Below are positions 16,382-24,647 of a stretch of DNA of 42,634 bases, piece after piece. Each line of letters begins with the position of its first letter. Position 1 is the stretch's first letter. Source of the stretch: Chitinophagaceae bacterium (lineage in GTDB: Bacteria > Bacteroidota > Bacteroidia > Chitinophagales > Chitinophagaceae); NCBI GenBank assembly GCA_017882265.1, contig JADGPW010000144.1, forward strand, positions 1 to 42,634, read 5' to 3'. The notes under the pieces were generated by a model. The model did not search any database, had not been told where the DNA came from, and saw nothing but the letters and a program-made list of their open reading frames with translations. Both the position numbers and the translations under genes were made by a program.

Positions 16382-16531
16382 TTTTCAGTCTGGCAGCCTT
16401 GCAGTCGGCAATCTTTCAGTCGGCTGTCTTGCAGTCGGCAGTCACTGATCAGTCAGATCATTCACTACTGAAGATCTCTGACTGCCGACTGTCGACTGCC
16501 CGACTGCCCGGCTGCCCGGCTGCCCGACTGA
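16382..16531. repeat. CAGTCGGCAGTC-family inverted repeat overlapping the mnmA 3' end
   Basis: The left arm has three CAGTCGGC words (from 16399). The right arm is CTGACTGCCGACTGTCGAC onward (16480-16498), continuing in CTGCCCGACTGCCCGGC repeats to about 16531. The right arm runs through the end of mnmA and supplies its last 20 codons and stop at 16465. Confidence 0.85.
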
Positions 16532-17619
16532 ATTATCCCTCCGCCGATCACATCGTCTCCTTCATAAAATACAGCGCTTTGACCTGGGGCAATGCCTTTT
16601 ACATTTTCGTAAAATCGTACCTGTACAGACCCTGTCTCCGCATCGGGGTAAATATTTGACAGGCAACCCTTGTCTTTGTACCTGATCTTGGTGACCGCCT
16701 CCATTCCTGAAGTGATCGAATCATATTTCACCAGGTTTAATTTGCCAACGATCATTTCGTTCTGATCAAGATCATCTTCATCTCCCAGCATCACGGTGTT
16801 CGTATTAGCGTCGATCTTTGTTACAAAGACTGGTTTGCCAAAAGCAATATCCAGGCCTTTTCGCTGGCCAATGGTATAAAATGGATAGCCTTTATGCTGG
16901 CCAAGTATCTTACCGTTCTTATCAACAAAATTGCCACCATTGACTTTTTCTTCCAATCCGGCCACCCGGCGTTTTAGAAAACCGCGGTAATCATTATCGG
17001 GTACAAAACAGATCTCGTAGCTCTCACTTTTTGTAGCTAGTTCAGGATACCCATAGTCCATTGCCATTTGACGGATCTCCTTTTTGCGATAAGATGCCAA
17101 TGGAAATAAGGTCCTGCTTAACAAGTCCTGTTGCAATCCCCATAATACATAGCTCTGGTCTTTTGTTTCATCAATGGCTTTACTCACAACGAAACGTCCG
17201 TTTTCCTGTTGCCGGATCTTTGCATAATGACCCGTGGCAATAAAGGCGCAATCAAGTGCATCGGCCTTTTTTAGTAATGCCCGCCATTTGATATGCGTAT
17301 TACAAAGCACGCAGGGGTTAGGGGTCCTTCCCGCCAGGTATTCATCTACAAAATTTTCAATGACAAACCCGCCGAACTCCTCCCGTATATCGAGTATATA
17401 ATGGACAAAACCATGTTCTACCGCGGCCTGCCTTGCATCGTTAAAGCTATCCACATTACAACAGCCGGTTTCTTTTTTACCACCGCCACTGCTGCTATAA
17501 TCCCATGTTTTCATAGTAATACCCACCACTTCATAACCTTCATCATGAAGCATAAGGGCCGTCACGGTACTATCAATACCGCCGCTCATGGCTACCAGCA
17601 CTTTTCCTTTCCGACTCAT
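16465..17619 (-). CDS. mnmA: tRNA-specific 2-thiouridylase MnmA with repeat-encoded tail
   Basis: MnmA activates U34 of tRNA Lys, Glu and Gln with ATP and inserts sulfur. The PP-loop is AMSGGIDS (residues 10-17). The two catalytic cysteines are C103 in NPCVLC and C204 in YEICFVPD. The start at 17619 (MSRKGKVLVAMSGGIDS) matches the family. The longer frame to 17733 would add an unrelated hydrophobic extension. The natural fold ends around GGGIIQ. The final 20 residues (SGSRAAGQ, then SGSRQSAVRDLQ) are translated from the CAGTCGGCAGTC repeat and are not part of the enzyme family. Confidence 0.95.
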   Translation of the reverse strand: MSRKGKVLVAMSGGIDSTVTALMLHDEGYEVVGITMKTWDYSSSGGGKKETGCCNVDSFNDARQAAVEHGFVHYILDIREEFGGFVIENFVDEYLAGRTPNPCVLCNTHIKWRALLKKADALDCAFIATGHYAKIRQQENGRFVVSKAIDETKDQSYVLWGLQQDLLSRTLFPLASYRKKEIRQMAMDYGYPELATKSESYEICFVPDNDYRGFLKRRVAGLEEKVNGGNFVDKNGKILGQHKGYPFYTIGQRKGLDIAFGKPVFVTKIDANTNTVMLGDEDDLDQNEMIVGKLNLVKYDSITSGMEAVTKIRYKDKGCLSNIYPDAETGSVQVRFYENVKGIAPGQSAVFYEGDDVIGGGIIQSGSRAAGQSGSRQSAVRDLQ

Positions 17620-17663
17620 TTCCGTGTCCCTGTTGGGATTTTTAATATAAAAAAATGAAGCCG

Positions 17664-17671
17664 CAAATGTA
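17664..17671 (-). promoter_or_regulatory. Possible mnmA -7 box
   Basis: The minus strand reads TACATTTG, a perfect TAnnTTTG, 44 nt before the mnmA ATG. The -33 region is only T-rich. Confidence 0.4.
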
Positions 17672-17764
17672 CGAAAGATCAGCCATAAAAGGCGGATACT
17701 CAGTACCTGGTAGTCCATTAATTCGAATGGCATCCCTCATTTTACCTGACAAAGTACCCATACG

Positions 17765-17906
17765 TTTGATAATCAAAGTGTATTCCCTGCCTGCTGTGCC
17801 TTAGCGTAGCTTCGGCGAAGCAAGGCCGGTCTCCGGCGGCCAAAGCCTTTGGCGACGGCACGCAGGCAGGTCTTTATTCTCTGCGTGCTCTCTGCGATAC
17901 TTTTCA
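17765..17906. repeat. Dispersed 'GATAATCAAAG...CAGGTCTTTA' module, copy 1
   Basis: The module starts with the palindromic TTTGATAATCAAAG (17765-17778). It continues TTCCCTGCCTGC, carries an internal GC-rich nest (GCTTCGGCGAAGC and a CCGG-centred stem) and ends CAGGCAGGTCTTTATTCTCTG...CTTTTCAAAC. A second copy with the same start, order and end lies at 29938-30043. The rest of the gap up to ssb (17907-18211) has no convincing gene. Confidence 0.75.
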
Positions 17907-18211
17907 AACCCGATCCTTCAATGCCTCAGGACTATCGGGTGAGAGACTACCCTAAAACTCTCTGGATGACTCTGGCGTTTAAAAAACGAATCTCTTCCGT
18001 AGAAAAAACATTTAAAAATGAGGTTTTACCCTTGGAATCAATCTCCATTTTGGCCCATATTGCAACTCCATCAGCGTGAAGCGGCAGGAAAGCAAAAGTT
18101 ATTCACAAACCTGTAACAGTAGCAGTCAGATCTATTCAGTTCATATTTATAGGCGAAAGAATAATGCTAACTTGCCGCTTCTTATTTTACTTAATTTAAA
18201 ATTTCATCAAT

Positions 18212-18646
18212 ATGCTCAAAATGCAAATCATCGGCAACCTTGGCAAAGACTGCGTGGTGAATACCGTCAACGGTAAGAATGTGATCAACTTTACAGTAGC
18301 TCATACGGAGAAATTCAAGGACAGCCAGGGTGTTCAGCAGGAAAGGACCACCTGGGTAGATTGTGCTTATTGGACGGATCGTACGGCTGTGGCTCAGTAT
18401 TTAATGAAAGGCAAACAAATATACGCGGAGGGAACTCCGGAAGTAAAATCATTTCAGCGTAACGATGGCACGCCCGGTGCTACATTATCTCTTCGCGTAA
18501 GAGACGTGCAGTTATTGGGTGGCCGTGGCGATAGCGGAACCGGCGCATCATCCTTTACAGGAAATACGGCGGCGGCCCCCACTTCCCATAGCGATATTCC
18601 TTCTCCAAGTGATATAACGGAACCGATCGATGATCTTCCGTTCTAG
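18212..18646 (+). CDS. ssb: Single-stranded DNA-binding protein
   Basis: This 144-residue SSB has an N-terminal OB fold beginning MLKMQIIGNLGKD with NFTVAHTEKF and TTWVDCAYW. A flexible Gly/Ser/Ala/Pro-rich linker follows from about residue 105, and the tail is acidic (EPIDDLPF). The DDLPF end is the protein-interaction tip that recruits replication and repair partners. Size and layout are normal for the phylum. The gene is followed 4 nt after its stop by a strong inverted repeat that may shape its 3' end. Confidence 0.96.
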   Translation: MLKMQIIGNLGKDCVVNTVNGKNVINFTVAHTEKFKDSQGVQQERTTWVDCAYWTDRTAVAQYLMKGKQIYAEGTPEVKSFQRNDGTPGATLSLRVRDVQLLGGRGDSGTGASSFTGNTAAAPTSHSDIPSPSDITEPIDDLPF

Positions 18647-18650
18647 GATC

Positions 18651-18789
18651 ATTGGGAAAAGTGTAATTGGGATCCCGATAGCTATCGGGAGGGAAATTTT
18701 CCTAAAGTTGAATTGTCTTTACAGGTATGTACATTTCTTAAATTAAGTTTACTTCCTGAATGCAATTTCCCAATTCCACTTTTCCCAAT
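18651..18789. repeat. AATTGGGA inverted repeat with CCCGATAGCTATCGGG palindrome
   Basis: The 22-nt arm at 18651-18672 (ATTGGGAAAAGTGTAATTGG...) is matched by its reverse complement at 18768-18789 with one mismatch. Immediately inside lies TCCCGATAGCTATCGGGA (18673-18690), a perfect 18-nt palindrome. The loop also contains GGTATGTACATTTCTTAAAT, which resembles the GGTATGTACGCATTTC segment near 37722. The element fills the gap between ssb and the next gene. Confidence 0.88.
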
Positions 18790-18837
18790 TCCTCATTTGA
18801 CCTGTGTCAAACGCAATAATTACCCTTTCTTTGCTTC

Positions 18838-19917
18838 ATGCCCGATCAATTATTCCCGTATCAAAAATTATTTGAATTTACAAAAGCCATATTTCAAAAA
18901 ATAGGCTGTAGTAATGAACACGCCGAAACGGCTGCACGGTCATTGGTATCGGCCGATTGCAGAGGTATCGATTCACACGGGGTGGCAAGGTTAACAGGTT
19001 ATATCAGGCTATGGGAAGTAAAACGGGTTAATGCAACGCCGGAAATAAAGATCATTCATGAAACGCCCTCGACGGCGGTCGTAGATGGCGATAGTGGGTT
19101 AGGGTTGGTGGTTGCTCCTTATGCAATGCGGGTAGCTATTAATAAAGCCAAACAGGTGGGTACGGGATGGGTAAGTGTGCAGAATAGTAACCATTTTGGG
19201 ATTGCCGCCCAGCACGCCATGTTGGCTCTTGATCATGATATGATCGGTATAGCCATGACAAATGCAAGTTCCCTGGTAGCTCCCACCTTTTCAATTGATA
19301 AAATGCTTGGCACTAATCCTATTTGCGTAGCCGCCCCGGCCGGTAAGGAACCACCCTTTGTAGCCGACCTGGCTACCACTACTGCTGCCAATGGTAAACT
19401 GGAGATTTTACAAAGAAAAAATAGTCCGGCGCCAAATGGATGGATACAGGATAAAGACGGAAACCCTTCCAACGATCCGCATGAATTAAAAAAGGGTGGA
19501 GCTTTATTACCATTGGGCGGAGACCGGGAACACGGTAGTCATAAAGGCTATGCACTCGGTGCCATCGTGGATATTTTCTCTGCTTTATTAAGCGGCGCTA
19601 ACTATGCGCCCTGGGTGCCGCCATTTCCCGCTTATGTACCGATACCTTCACAACAACCGGGAAAAGGTATCGGCCATTTTTTCGGGGCCATGAGAATAGA
19701 TGCTTTTCGTCCTACGGATGAGTTCAAAAATCATATGGATCATTGGATACAGGGATTCCGAAATGCGAAAACCATTCCCGGGGAAGAAAGAGTATTGGTT
19801 CCCGGTGACCCGGAAAGGGAGGTGGAGATCGAAAGGATGAGAATGGGGATTCCGATAGGGGATGTAGTGGCAAAAGACCTTAAAAAGTTGGCTGAAAAAT
19901 TTGAAATATTATTTTAG
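18838..19917 (+). CDS. Malate/L-lactate/sulfolactate dehydrogenase family oxidoreductase
   Basis: This 359-residue NAD(P)-dependent oxidoreductase belongs to the Ldh_2 (malate/ureidoglycolate/sulfolactate dehydrogenase) family, which is unrelated to the Rossmann lactate dehydrogenases. Family blocks are clear: DSHGVARLTGY near residue 43, VQNSNHFGIAAQHA near 118, MTNASSLVAP near 140, LGTNPICVAAP, and GSHKGYALGAIVDIF near 235. These hold the substrate histidine (in NHFG) and the NAD-binding loops. The substrate cannot be assigned from sequence. The gene stands alone with no obvious partner. Confidence 0.9.
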   Translation: MPDQLFPYQKLFEFTKAIFQKIGCSNEHAETAARSLVSADCRGIDSHGVARLTGYIRLWEVKRVNATPEIKIIHETPSTAVVDGDSGLGLVVAPYAMRVAINKAKQVGTGWVSVQNSNHFGIAAQHAMLALDHDMIGIAMTNASSLVAPTFSIDKMLGTNPICVAAPAGKEPPFVADLATTTAANGKLEILQRKNSPAPNGWIQDKDGNPSNDPHELKKGGALLPLGGDREHGSHKGYALGAIVDIFSALLSGANYAPWVPPFPAYVPIPSQQPGKGIGHFFGAMRIDAFRPTDEFKNHMDHWIQGFRNAKTIPGEERVLVPGDPEREVEIERMRMGIPIGDVVAKDLKKLAEKFEILF

Positions 19918-20095
19918 AAGGCAGCATATTCCGGGGTATCCTGCTCTATTTAAAAATGGCTATCCGCATGGTTCAATGATGCCTTGTTCTGACTGGCGCT
20001 GTGAAACTAAAATAATGAACCATCTGGTTCCAGTCGTAATAATCCAGTATGGTGGATTCACCAGGATGGTCATTTAAAAAAATAATTAACCGTTT

Positions 20096-20644
20096 ATGCA
20101 TTTAAAAAGAATTATTTTATTAATAGCTCCTGTTGTGCTGTTATTATCCTGTTGGAAGATTAAAGAAAAGAATAACAGCAGTGCAAAAGTGTGGGGTTAC
20201 AAACCAGTGTATGGAACGGAGACTTTTGCCAAGAATATATTATATACACCTGTTGCCCAACCGGTAATAAGCGGGGGCAATATATACGCTTATCAAAACT
20301 ATATTTTTCAGATAGAGCCGGGTTTCGGTATTCATGTTATCGATAACCATATACCATCGGCAGCCACCCGGATTGGATTTATTACGGTAAAAGGTTGCTC
20401 CCAGGTCTCTATTAAAGATGATAAAATATATACGAATAGTTATGATGACCTGGTAGTCCTTGACTTTTCAAACCTCAATAACCTTCGGGAATACAGCCGG
20501 CTGAAAGGTGTATTTACTGAATACAGGTTTGGCTCTCCTATCTCACAACCACCACTCCGGGGTTACTTTGAGTGTCCTGATTATAGCAAATTTGTAGTCG
20601 GGTGGGTAAAGGATTCTGTGTATCAAACCTGCTTTAAAAATTAA
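20096..20644 (+). CDS. Lipoprotein with LVIVD-type repeats (first of a tandem pair)
   Basis: This 182-residue lipoprotein has signal MHLKRIILLIAPVVLLLSC (Cys 19). The mature part carries short beta-repeat units of the LVIVD type (GIHVIDNHIPSAATRIGFI, DLVVLDFSNLNNLREYSRL). In this family each unit reads as 'state a value, then a phrase about it' and stacks into a propeller-like fold. Only about two units are seen, so this looks like a short or truncated member. It ends 7 nt before its relative, so the pair is co-transcribed. Confidence 0.75.
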   Translation: MHLKRIILLIAPVVLLLSCWKIKEKNNSSAKVWGYKPVYGTETFAKNILYTPVAQPVISGGNIYAYQNYIFQIEPGFGIHVIDNHIPSAATRIGFITVKGCSQVSIKDDKIYTNSYDDLVVLDFSNLNNLREYSRLKGVFTEYRFGSPISQPPLRGYFECPDYSKFVVGWVKDSVYQTCFKN

Positions 20645-20651
20645 TTGCAAT

Positions 20652-21398
20652 ATGAAAGTCTCCGGATATTTATTGTTTGTTACGCTTACCATTTTGCTGT
20701 TTGGCTGTGAAAAAAGCGATAATGCTGCGCCTTTTTCAAACTCTTCAACAGGGGTCGGTGGATCATTGGCAAAATTTACTATCGTGGGAAATTATATTTA
20801 TGCAGTAAGCAGCCATTATTTGTATACGGTTGATATCTCCGATCCCGCGCATCCTGTAACCACCGGGCAGCATCTTCTCAATTTTGATATGGAAACGATT
20901 TACCCATACAAAAACCGGCTCTTCATTGGCTCCCGGACAGGATTATACATTTATTCTATCGATACAGCTTCTGCCCCCAGGCTGATAGGAGAGGCAAAAC
21001 ACGGACGGAGCTGTGATCCTGTTGTGGCGAATGATTCCGTTTCTTATTCTACTTTAAAAGGCAGCAGTGTGTGTGGCCCGGCTACCAGTGGTTTATATAT
21101 ATATGATGTAAAAGATCTTAATAATCCCGTACTTAAAAAGACGATCCCAATCAATGAACCTATAGGACTTGGTATGGCCGATTCAGCCCTTTATGTTTGT
21201 TGTGCCGGTGAAGGACTGAAAGTGTATTGCATTTCAAATGCCTATGACCCTGTAGAACGACCCTCTCTGCCAGGTGCCGATTTCATTGATGTAATTCCAT
21301 ATAACAACATACTGATTGGCTGGGTCAGTGACGGAATTATTTTGTATGATATTTCTAACCGCCTGCACCCGATTTTTATAAAGAAAATAGCTAATTGA
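20652..21398 (+). CDS. Lipoprotein with LVIVD repeats (second of a tandem pair)
   Basis: This 248-residue lipoprotein has signal MKVSGYLLFVTLTILLFGC (Cys 19). It contains about five LVIVD-type units: HYLYTVDISDPAHPVTTG, TGLYIYSIDTASAPRLIG, SGLYIYDVKDLNNPVLKK, EGLKVYCISNAYDPVERP and DGIILYDISNRLHPIFIK. The repeated [LI]-x-[VIY]-x-D[IV]-x-[DN]-x-x-P pattern is the family signature. Its mature part resembles the preceding gene, which suggests tandem duplication followed by shortening of the first copy. Likely outer-membrane or surface, function unknown. Confidence 0.8.
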   Translation: MKVSGYLLFVTLTILLFGCEKSDNAAPFSNSSTGVGGSLAKFTIVGNYIYAVSSHYLYTVDISDPAHPVTTGQHLLNFDMETIYPYKNRLFIGSRTGLYIYSIDTASAPRLIGEAKHGRSCDPVVANDSVSYSTLKGSSVCGPATSGLYIYDVKDLNNPVLKKTIPINEPIGLGMADSALYVCCAGEGLKVYCISNAYDPVERPSLPGADFIDVIPYNNILIGWVSDGIILYDISNRLHPIFIKKIAN

Positions 21399-21457
21399 AC
21401 TTCTTTTGATAATATCTTCTTCCGGGGGTTCGTTTAATATTTCCTTTTCTCTAATGA

Positions 21458-21484
21458 TTGCTATCGCCTCCGCGGTTATCTTTG
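21458..21484 (+). promoter_or_regulatory. Promoter of the aspartate kinase gene
   Basis: TATCTTTG (21477-21484) is a perfect TAnnTTTG box 53 nt before the ATG, and a TTG at 21458-21460 lies 16 nt before it. The spacing is slightly short for a -33 element, so the -7 box is the stronger part. Confidence 0.55.
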
Positions 21485-21536
21485 CACCTCAAAATAATAG
21501 TAACATCAAAATTTCCGCCCCAGGCGGATCAACAGT

Positions 21537-22859
21537 ATGAAAGTAATGAAGTTTGGAGGTACCAGTGTAGGCAAACCGGAACGGATGCATCATATTACGA
21601 AGCTGGTGACCAAAGAAACGGAACCCACTATTGTTGTTCTTTCCGCATTGGCCGGTACTACCAATGCATTGGTAGAAATCGGCGAAAAGATCTCAAAAGG
21701 TGACCGGGCAGCCGCTAAACAATCTATTGATAAACTCGAAGCCCATTACCAGTCATTTATTAACGACCTGGTAAAAAAGGATACTGCAGTTAAGAAGGCT
21801 ACAACCATCATTGGCGAACACTTTGAATTTCTCAATATCATCCTGAAAATATCTTTTAGTGAAGCGCTGAATAAAGATATCCTGGCACAGGGTGAATTGC
21901 TTTCAACCAAATTATTTTCAACCTACCTGGAAGAACAGGGTATTGATCATGTCCTGCTCCCGGCGTTGGAATTCATGACGATCGATAACCATGACGAACC
22001 CCATATCGGGAGCATCAAGGTCCGGTTATCCCAATTAGTTCAACAACACCCCGGCGCAAAATTATTTGTGACTCAGGGATACATTTGCCGGAATGCAAGA
22101 GGTGAGGTTGATAACCTGAAAAGGGGCGGGGGTGATTACAGCGCTTCACTTATTGCCGCGGCCATTAATGCATCTGTTTGTGAAATATGGACAGATATTG
22201 ACGGTATGCACAATAATGATCCCCGTATAGTGAAAAGAACGGTTCCCGTGGAACAAATGAGTTTTGAAGAAGCAGCCGAGCTGGCCTATTTCGGCGCCAA
22301 GATCCTTCACCCTGCATCTATATGGCCGGCCCAGCAATATAATATCCCGGTAAAGCTGCTGAATACCCTGCAGCCCGATGCCAAGGGTACCCGGATTGAC
22401 GAAAAAGCAGGGAGCGTCGGTGTGAAAGCGGTGGCGGCAAAAGATAATATCATCGCCATCCGTATCAAGAGCAGCCGGATGTTACTGGCATATGGTTTCC
22501 TGAGAAAGATATTTGAAGTATTTGAGAAATACCGTACTCCCATTGATATGATCACTACCTCGGAAGTAGCCGTATCGGTAACGATCGATAATGCTGTTTA
22601 CCTCAAAGAGATTTTAAAAGAGCTGGAACCGTTTGGCAATATAGAGGTGGATGAAAATCAAACGATCATTTCGGTGGTAGGTTATGAAATAGCCAAGACA
22701 GAGGACATGGTAAAAAAACTGTTTGGCTCTATAATGAATATTCCTGTCCGAATGGTCAGTTATGGCGGCAGCCCTCACAATATTTCATTGCTCGTTCCAG
22801 CGGAATACAAAACACAGATCCTGCAACAGTTGAATAAGGGAATGTTTGGGCTGGAATAA
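21537..22859 (+). CDS. lysC: Aspartate kinase
   Basis: This 440-residue monofunctional aspartokinase phosphorylates aspartate at the entry to the lysine/threonine/methionine pathway. The N-terminus MKVMKFGGTSVG holds the nucleotide-binding signature. GGGDYSASLIAAA and EIWTDIDGMHNNDPRIV form the kinase active site. Two ACT domains occupy the C-terminal 150 residues and would give feedback control by an amino acid such as lysine or threonine. No homoserine dehydrogenase domain is fused. A short orphan arm of the GTTAAGTG repeat family lies directly after the stop (22862-22890). Confidence 0.95.
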   Translation: MKVMKFGGTSVGKPERMHHITKLVTKETEPTIVVLSALAGTTNALVEIGEKISKGDRAAAKQSIDKLEAHYQSFINDLVKKDTAVKKATTIIGEHFEFLNIILKISFSEALNKDILAQGELLSTKLFSTYLEEQGIDHVLLPALEFMTIDNHDEPHIGSIKVRLSQLVQQHPGAKLFVTQGYICRNARGEVDNLKRGGGDYSASLIAAAINASVCEIWTDIDGMHNNDPRIVKRTVPVEQMSFEEAAELAYFGAKILHPASIWPAQQYNIPVKLLNTLQPDAKGTRIDEKAGSVGVKAVAAKDNIIAIRIKSSRMLLAYGFLRKIFEVFEKYRTPIDMITTSEVAVSVTIDNAVYLKEILKELEPFGNIEVDENQTIISVVGYEIAKTEDMVKKLFGSIMNIPVRMVSYGGSPHNISLLVPAEYKTQILQQLNKGMFGLE

Positions 22860-22938
22860 TGTTAGGTGTTAAATGGTAAGTGCTAAATGATAACTTTCAT
22901 TATCAGATCAGTCAGGCAATATTCAGGGGAGTTTACTT

Positions 22939-23391
22939 TTACCTGGTTCCTTCATCGTCTGCGCCTAATGTATAGATAGCAATTGCGCTCCCGCTTCCGT
23001 TAAAACCACCCATAAACGAGGATTTGATCACTTTGATCATGGCAATATCACTCGCAGAAAGTGAATTCAGGTAGGAAGGGGTCACCTGTATCTCATCTAC
23101 ATAAATAGCGGCCTGCTGGCCGCGGATAACAGGTATACTGTTACCATTTCTTAATGTATATATACGCAAACCAGCCACCCTGCCATCCAGCCAATTTAAT
23201 ATATTAAAATAGGAAGATGAAGTGGAACTGTTCGACAGATCCAATATGGTTCCCTCTGCTGATTTGAAAAGGCCGGTGCAATATTGATCATTCAGTTTTT
23301 CTTCCGGCGTTTGGGCATGGATAACCCGGTTTTGCGCATGCACTGTGAAACTGCTTAAAGCAACAATGGCGGATAATAAGATCTTTTTCAT
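22939..23391 (-). CDS. Stand-alone TonB-receptor plug-domain protein
   Basis: From the ATG at 23391 the product has 150 residues with a Sec signal (MKKILLSAIVALSSFTVHA). The mature region has the look of a TonB plug domain (LNWLDGRVAGLRIY, PVIRGQQAAIYVDEI, YLNSLSASDIAMIKVIK, GSGSAIAIYTLG), but no beta-barrel follows. A clear Shine-Dalgarno-like AGAGGAGG lies 7 nt before the ATG, which is rare in this phylum. An upstream in-frame start at 23424 would add a non-signal-like leader. Isolated plug proteins may be relics or regulatory partners of TonB-dependent receptors. No receptor gene is nearby. Confidence 0.75.
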   Translation of the reverse strand: MKKILLSAIVALSSFTVHAQNRVIHAQTPEEKLNDQYCTGLFKSAEGTILDLSNSSTSSSYFNILNWLDGRVAGLRIYTLRNGNSIPVIRGQQAAIYVDEIQVTPSYLNSLSASDIAMIKVIKSSFMGGFNGSGSAIAIYTLGADDEGTR

Positions 23392-23490
23392 GGTTTTTCC
23401 TCCTCTAATTAAAGTTACGATCAAACAGAGTTAGCGAAGCGTTAAGAATATCCGGAGTAGTATAAGAAAAAAATGTGCCGGAATGATATT

Positions 23491-23520
23491 AAAACAGCCC
23501 CGCAAAATGCGGGGCTGTTT
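23491..23520. terminator. Bidirectional-type terminator hairpin
   Basis: AAACAGCCCCGC and GCGGGGCTGTTT form a long perfect stem with an AAAAT loop, flanked by A and T runs. It lies 33 nt past the stop of the OmpA-family gene on the minus strand and most likely terminates it. Confidence 0.85.
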
Positions 23521-23552
23521 AACTTTTGACTCTTAAATTTCAGGGTACCAGC

Positions 23553-24389
23553 TTATAATTTCACAATTTCCACCCGGCGGTTCTTTGCCTTACCATCATC
23601 GGAGCTGTTATCTGCAATGGGTTTTGATTGACCCCAGCCTTTTGATGAAAGGCGTGTTTTGTCAATATCTTTTGCTATTAACGCGTTCATAACTGTTTTA
23701 GCCCTGCTTTCTGACAATGTTTGATTGCCTGCCACTGTACCCGTATTGTCGGTATGTCCTTCTACACTGATCTTTAAACCGGGGCTTTCTTTAAGCATCT
23801 GGCTAACCTGGTCAACAATGGATTGTGATTCAGGTTTGATAGCTGATTTGCCTGTTTCGAAATTAATGTACAGCGCTACGGAGCCATTTTTATTGATAGC
23901 CTCGAGCATTTCATTCGCACTAATATCCTGCTTCATGCCTTCGATCTCCAGGATATTAATTTCAAAATTCCCTTGTTTGGTACCGCCAAAATCATTTAGC
24001 ACCACCCAAATTTCCTTACCCCCTGATTTTGTATACAAGGTGGCGACACCCGCTTCTTTACTATAATAGATCCTTTTGCCACCTGTTTTCAGGACCGCAT
24101 TTTCATAATTCTTAACAATCTGGAAAAAGGAGGGAGCGGTGGCCTCTTCCTGGGTATAACCATATTGAATGGAAGTTTTGGTTCCTTCCTTCTTATCTGT
24201 ATTGTCAGCAGTCATGGGAATATCCATCTCATCAAAATTGGACGTACATACTGAAATAATGGTATTGGGCATCCGGTTAAATAAGGGGCTGTCTTTACAG
24301 CCGGGTGCGTCTACTGCTGCTTCATCCTGAGCGAAAGCCGTAATAGACAGTACGATGGCAGTTGCAAAAATGCTGATCGTTTTTTTCAT
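23553..24389 (-). CDS. OmpA-family outer-membrane protein
   Basis: This 278-residue protein has a signal peptide (MKKTISIFATAIVLSITAFA). A 140-residue N-terminal region follows that has no barrel I can recognise but contains a conserved-looking motif near DSPLFNRMPNTII. The C-terminal OmpA domain (about 165-278) has INFETGKSAIKPES, the peptidoglycan-binding GHTDNTGTVAGNQTLSESRA (211-230) and RLSSKGWGQSKPIADN. The OmpA domain would anchor it to peptidoglycan. It resembles the 'DUF4892-like plus OmpA' proteins of Bacteroidota, but the N-terminal assignment is uncertain. Confidence 0.9.
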   Translation of the reverse strand: MKKTISIFATAIVLSITAFAQDEAAVDAPGCKDSPLFNRMPNTIISVCTSNFDEMDIPMTADNTDKKEGTKTSIQYGYTQEEATAPSFFQIVKNYENAVLKTGGKRIYYSKEAGVATLYTKSGGKEIWVVLNDFGGTKQGNFEINILEIEGMKQDISANEMLEAINKNGSVALYINFETGKSAIKPESQSIVDQVSQMLKESPGLKISVEGHTDNTGTVAGNQTLSESRAKTVMNALIAKDIDKTRLSSKGWGQSKPIADNSSDDGKAKNRRVEIVKL

Positions 24390-24647
24390 ATTTTACATTT
24401 TTAATTATTCTTGTATAAGATTAAAGTGTAATATATGCTTTCGGTTGAGTATTTCCCGGATAAATATCATGTTTAAGTTAATTTGAACAACTGTTCTTTC
24501 ACGCAGCTTCAATTTAATCATAGGGGTCAGCTTTTTTAGATCCTGCCCGGATTTTACAGTTTTTTATAGATGGCTGCTGTTTATTATTTGTTATACATCA
24601 CTATTTTTAAGGATCGCATCAACCTCCAGGTCAAATCATAATTTTTT

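Noticed and set aside
17620-17733. Longer N-terminus for MnmA
   Set aside because: The extension is hydrophobic and unlike the enzyme family. MSRKGKVLVAMSGG is the standard start.
19918-20095. Coding remnant between the dehydrogenase and LVIVD genes
   Set aside because: An open frame of about 40 codons exists, but it resembles no protein family I recognise.
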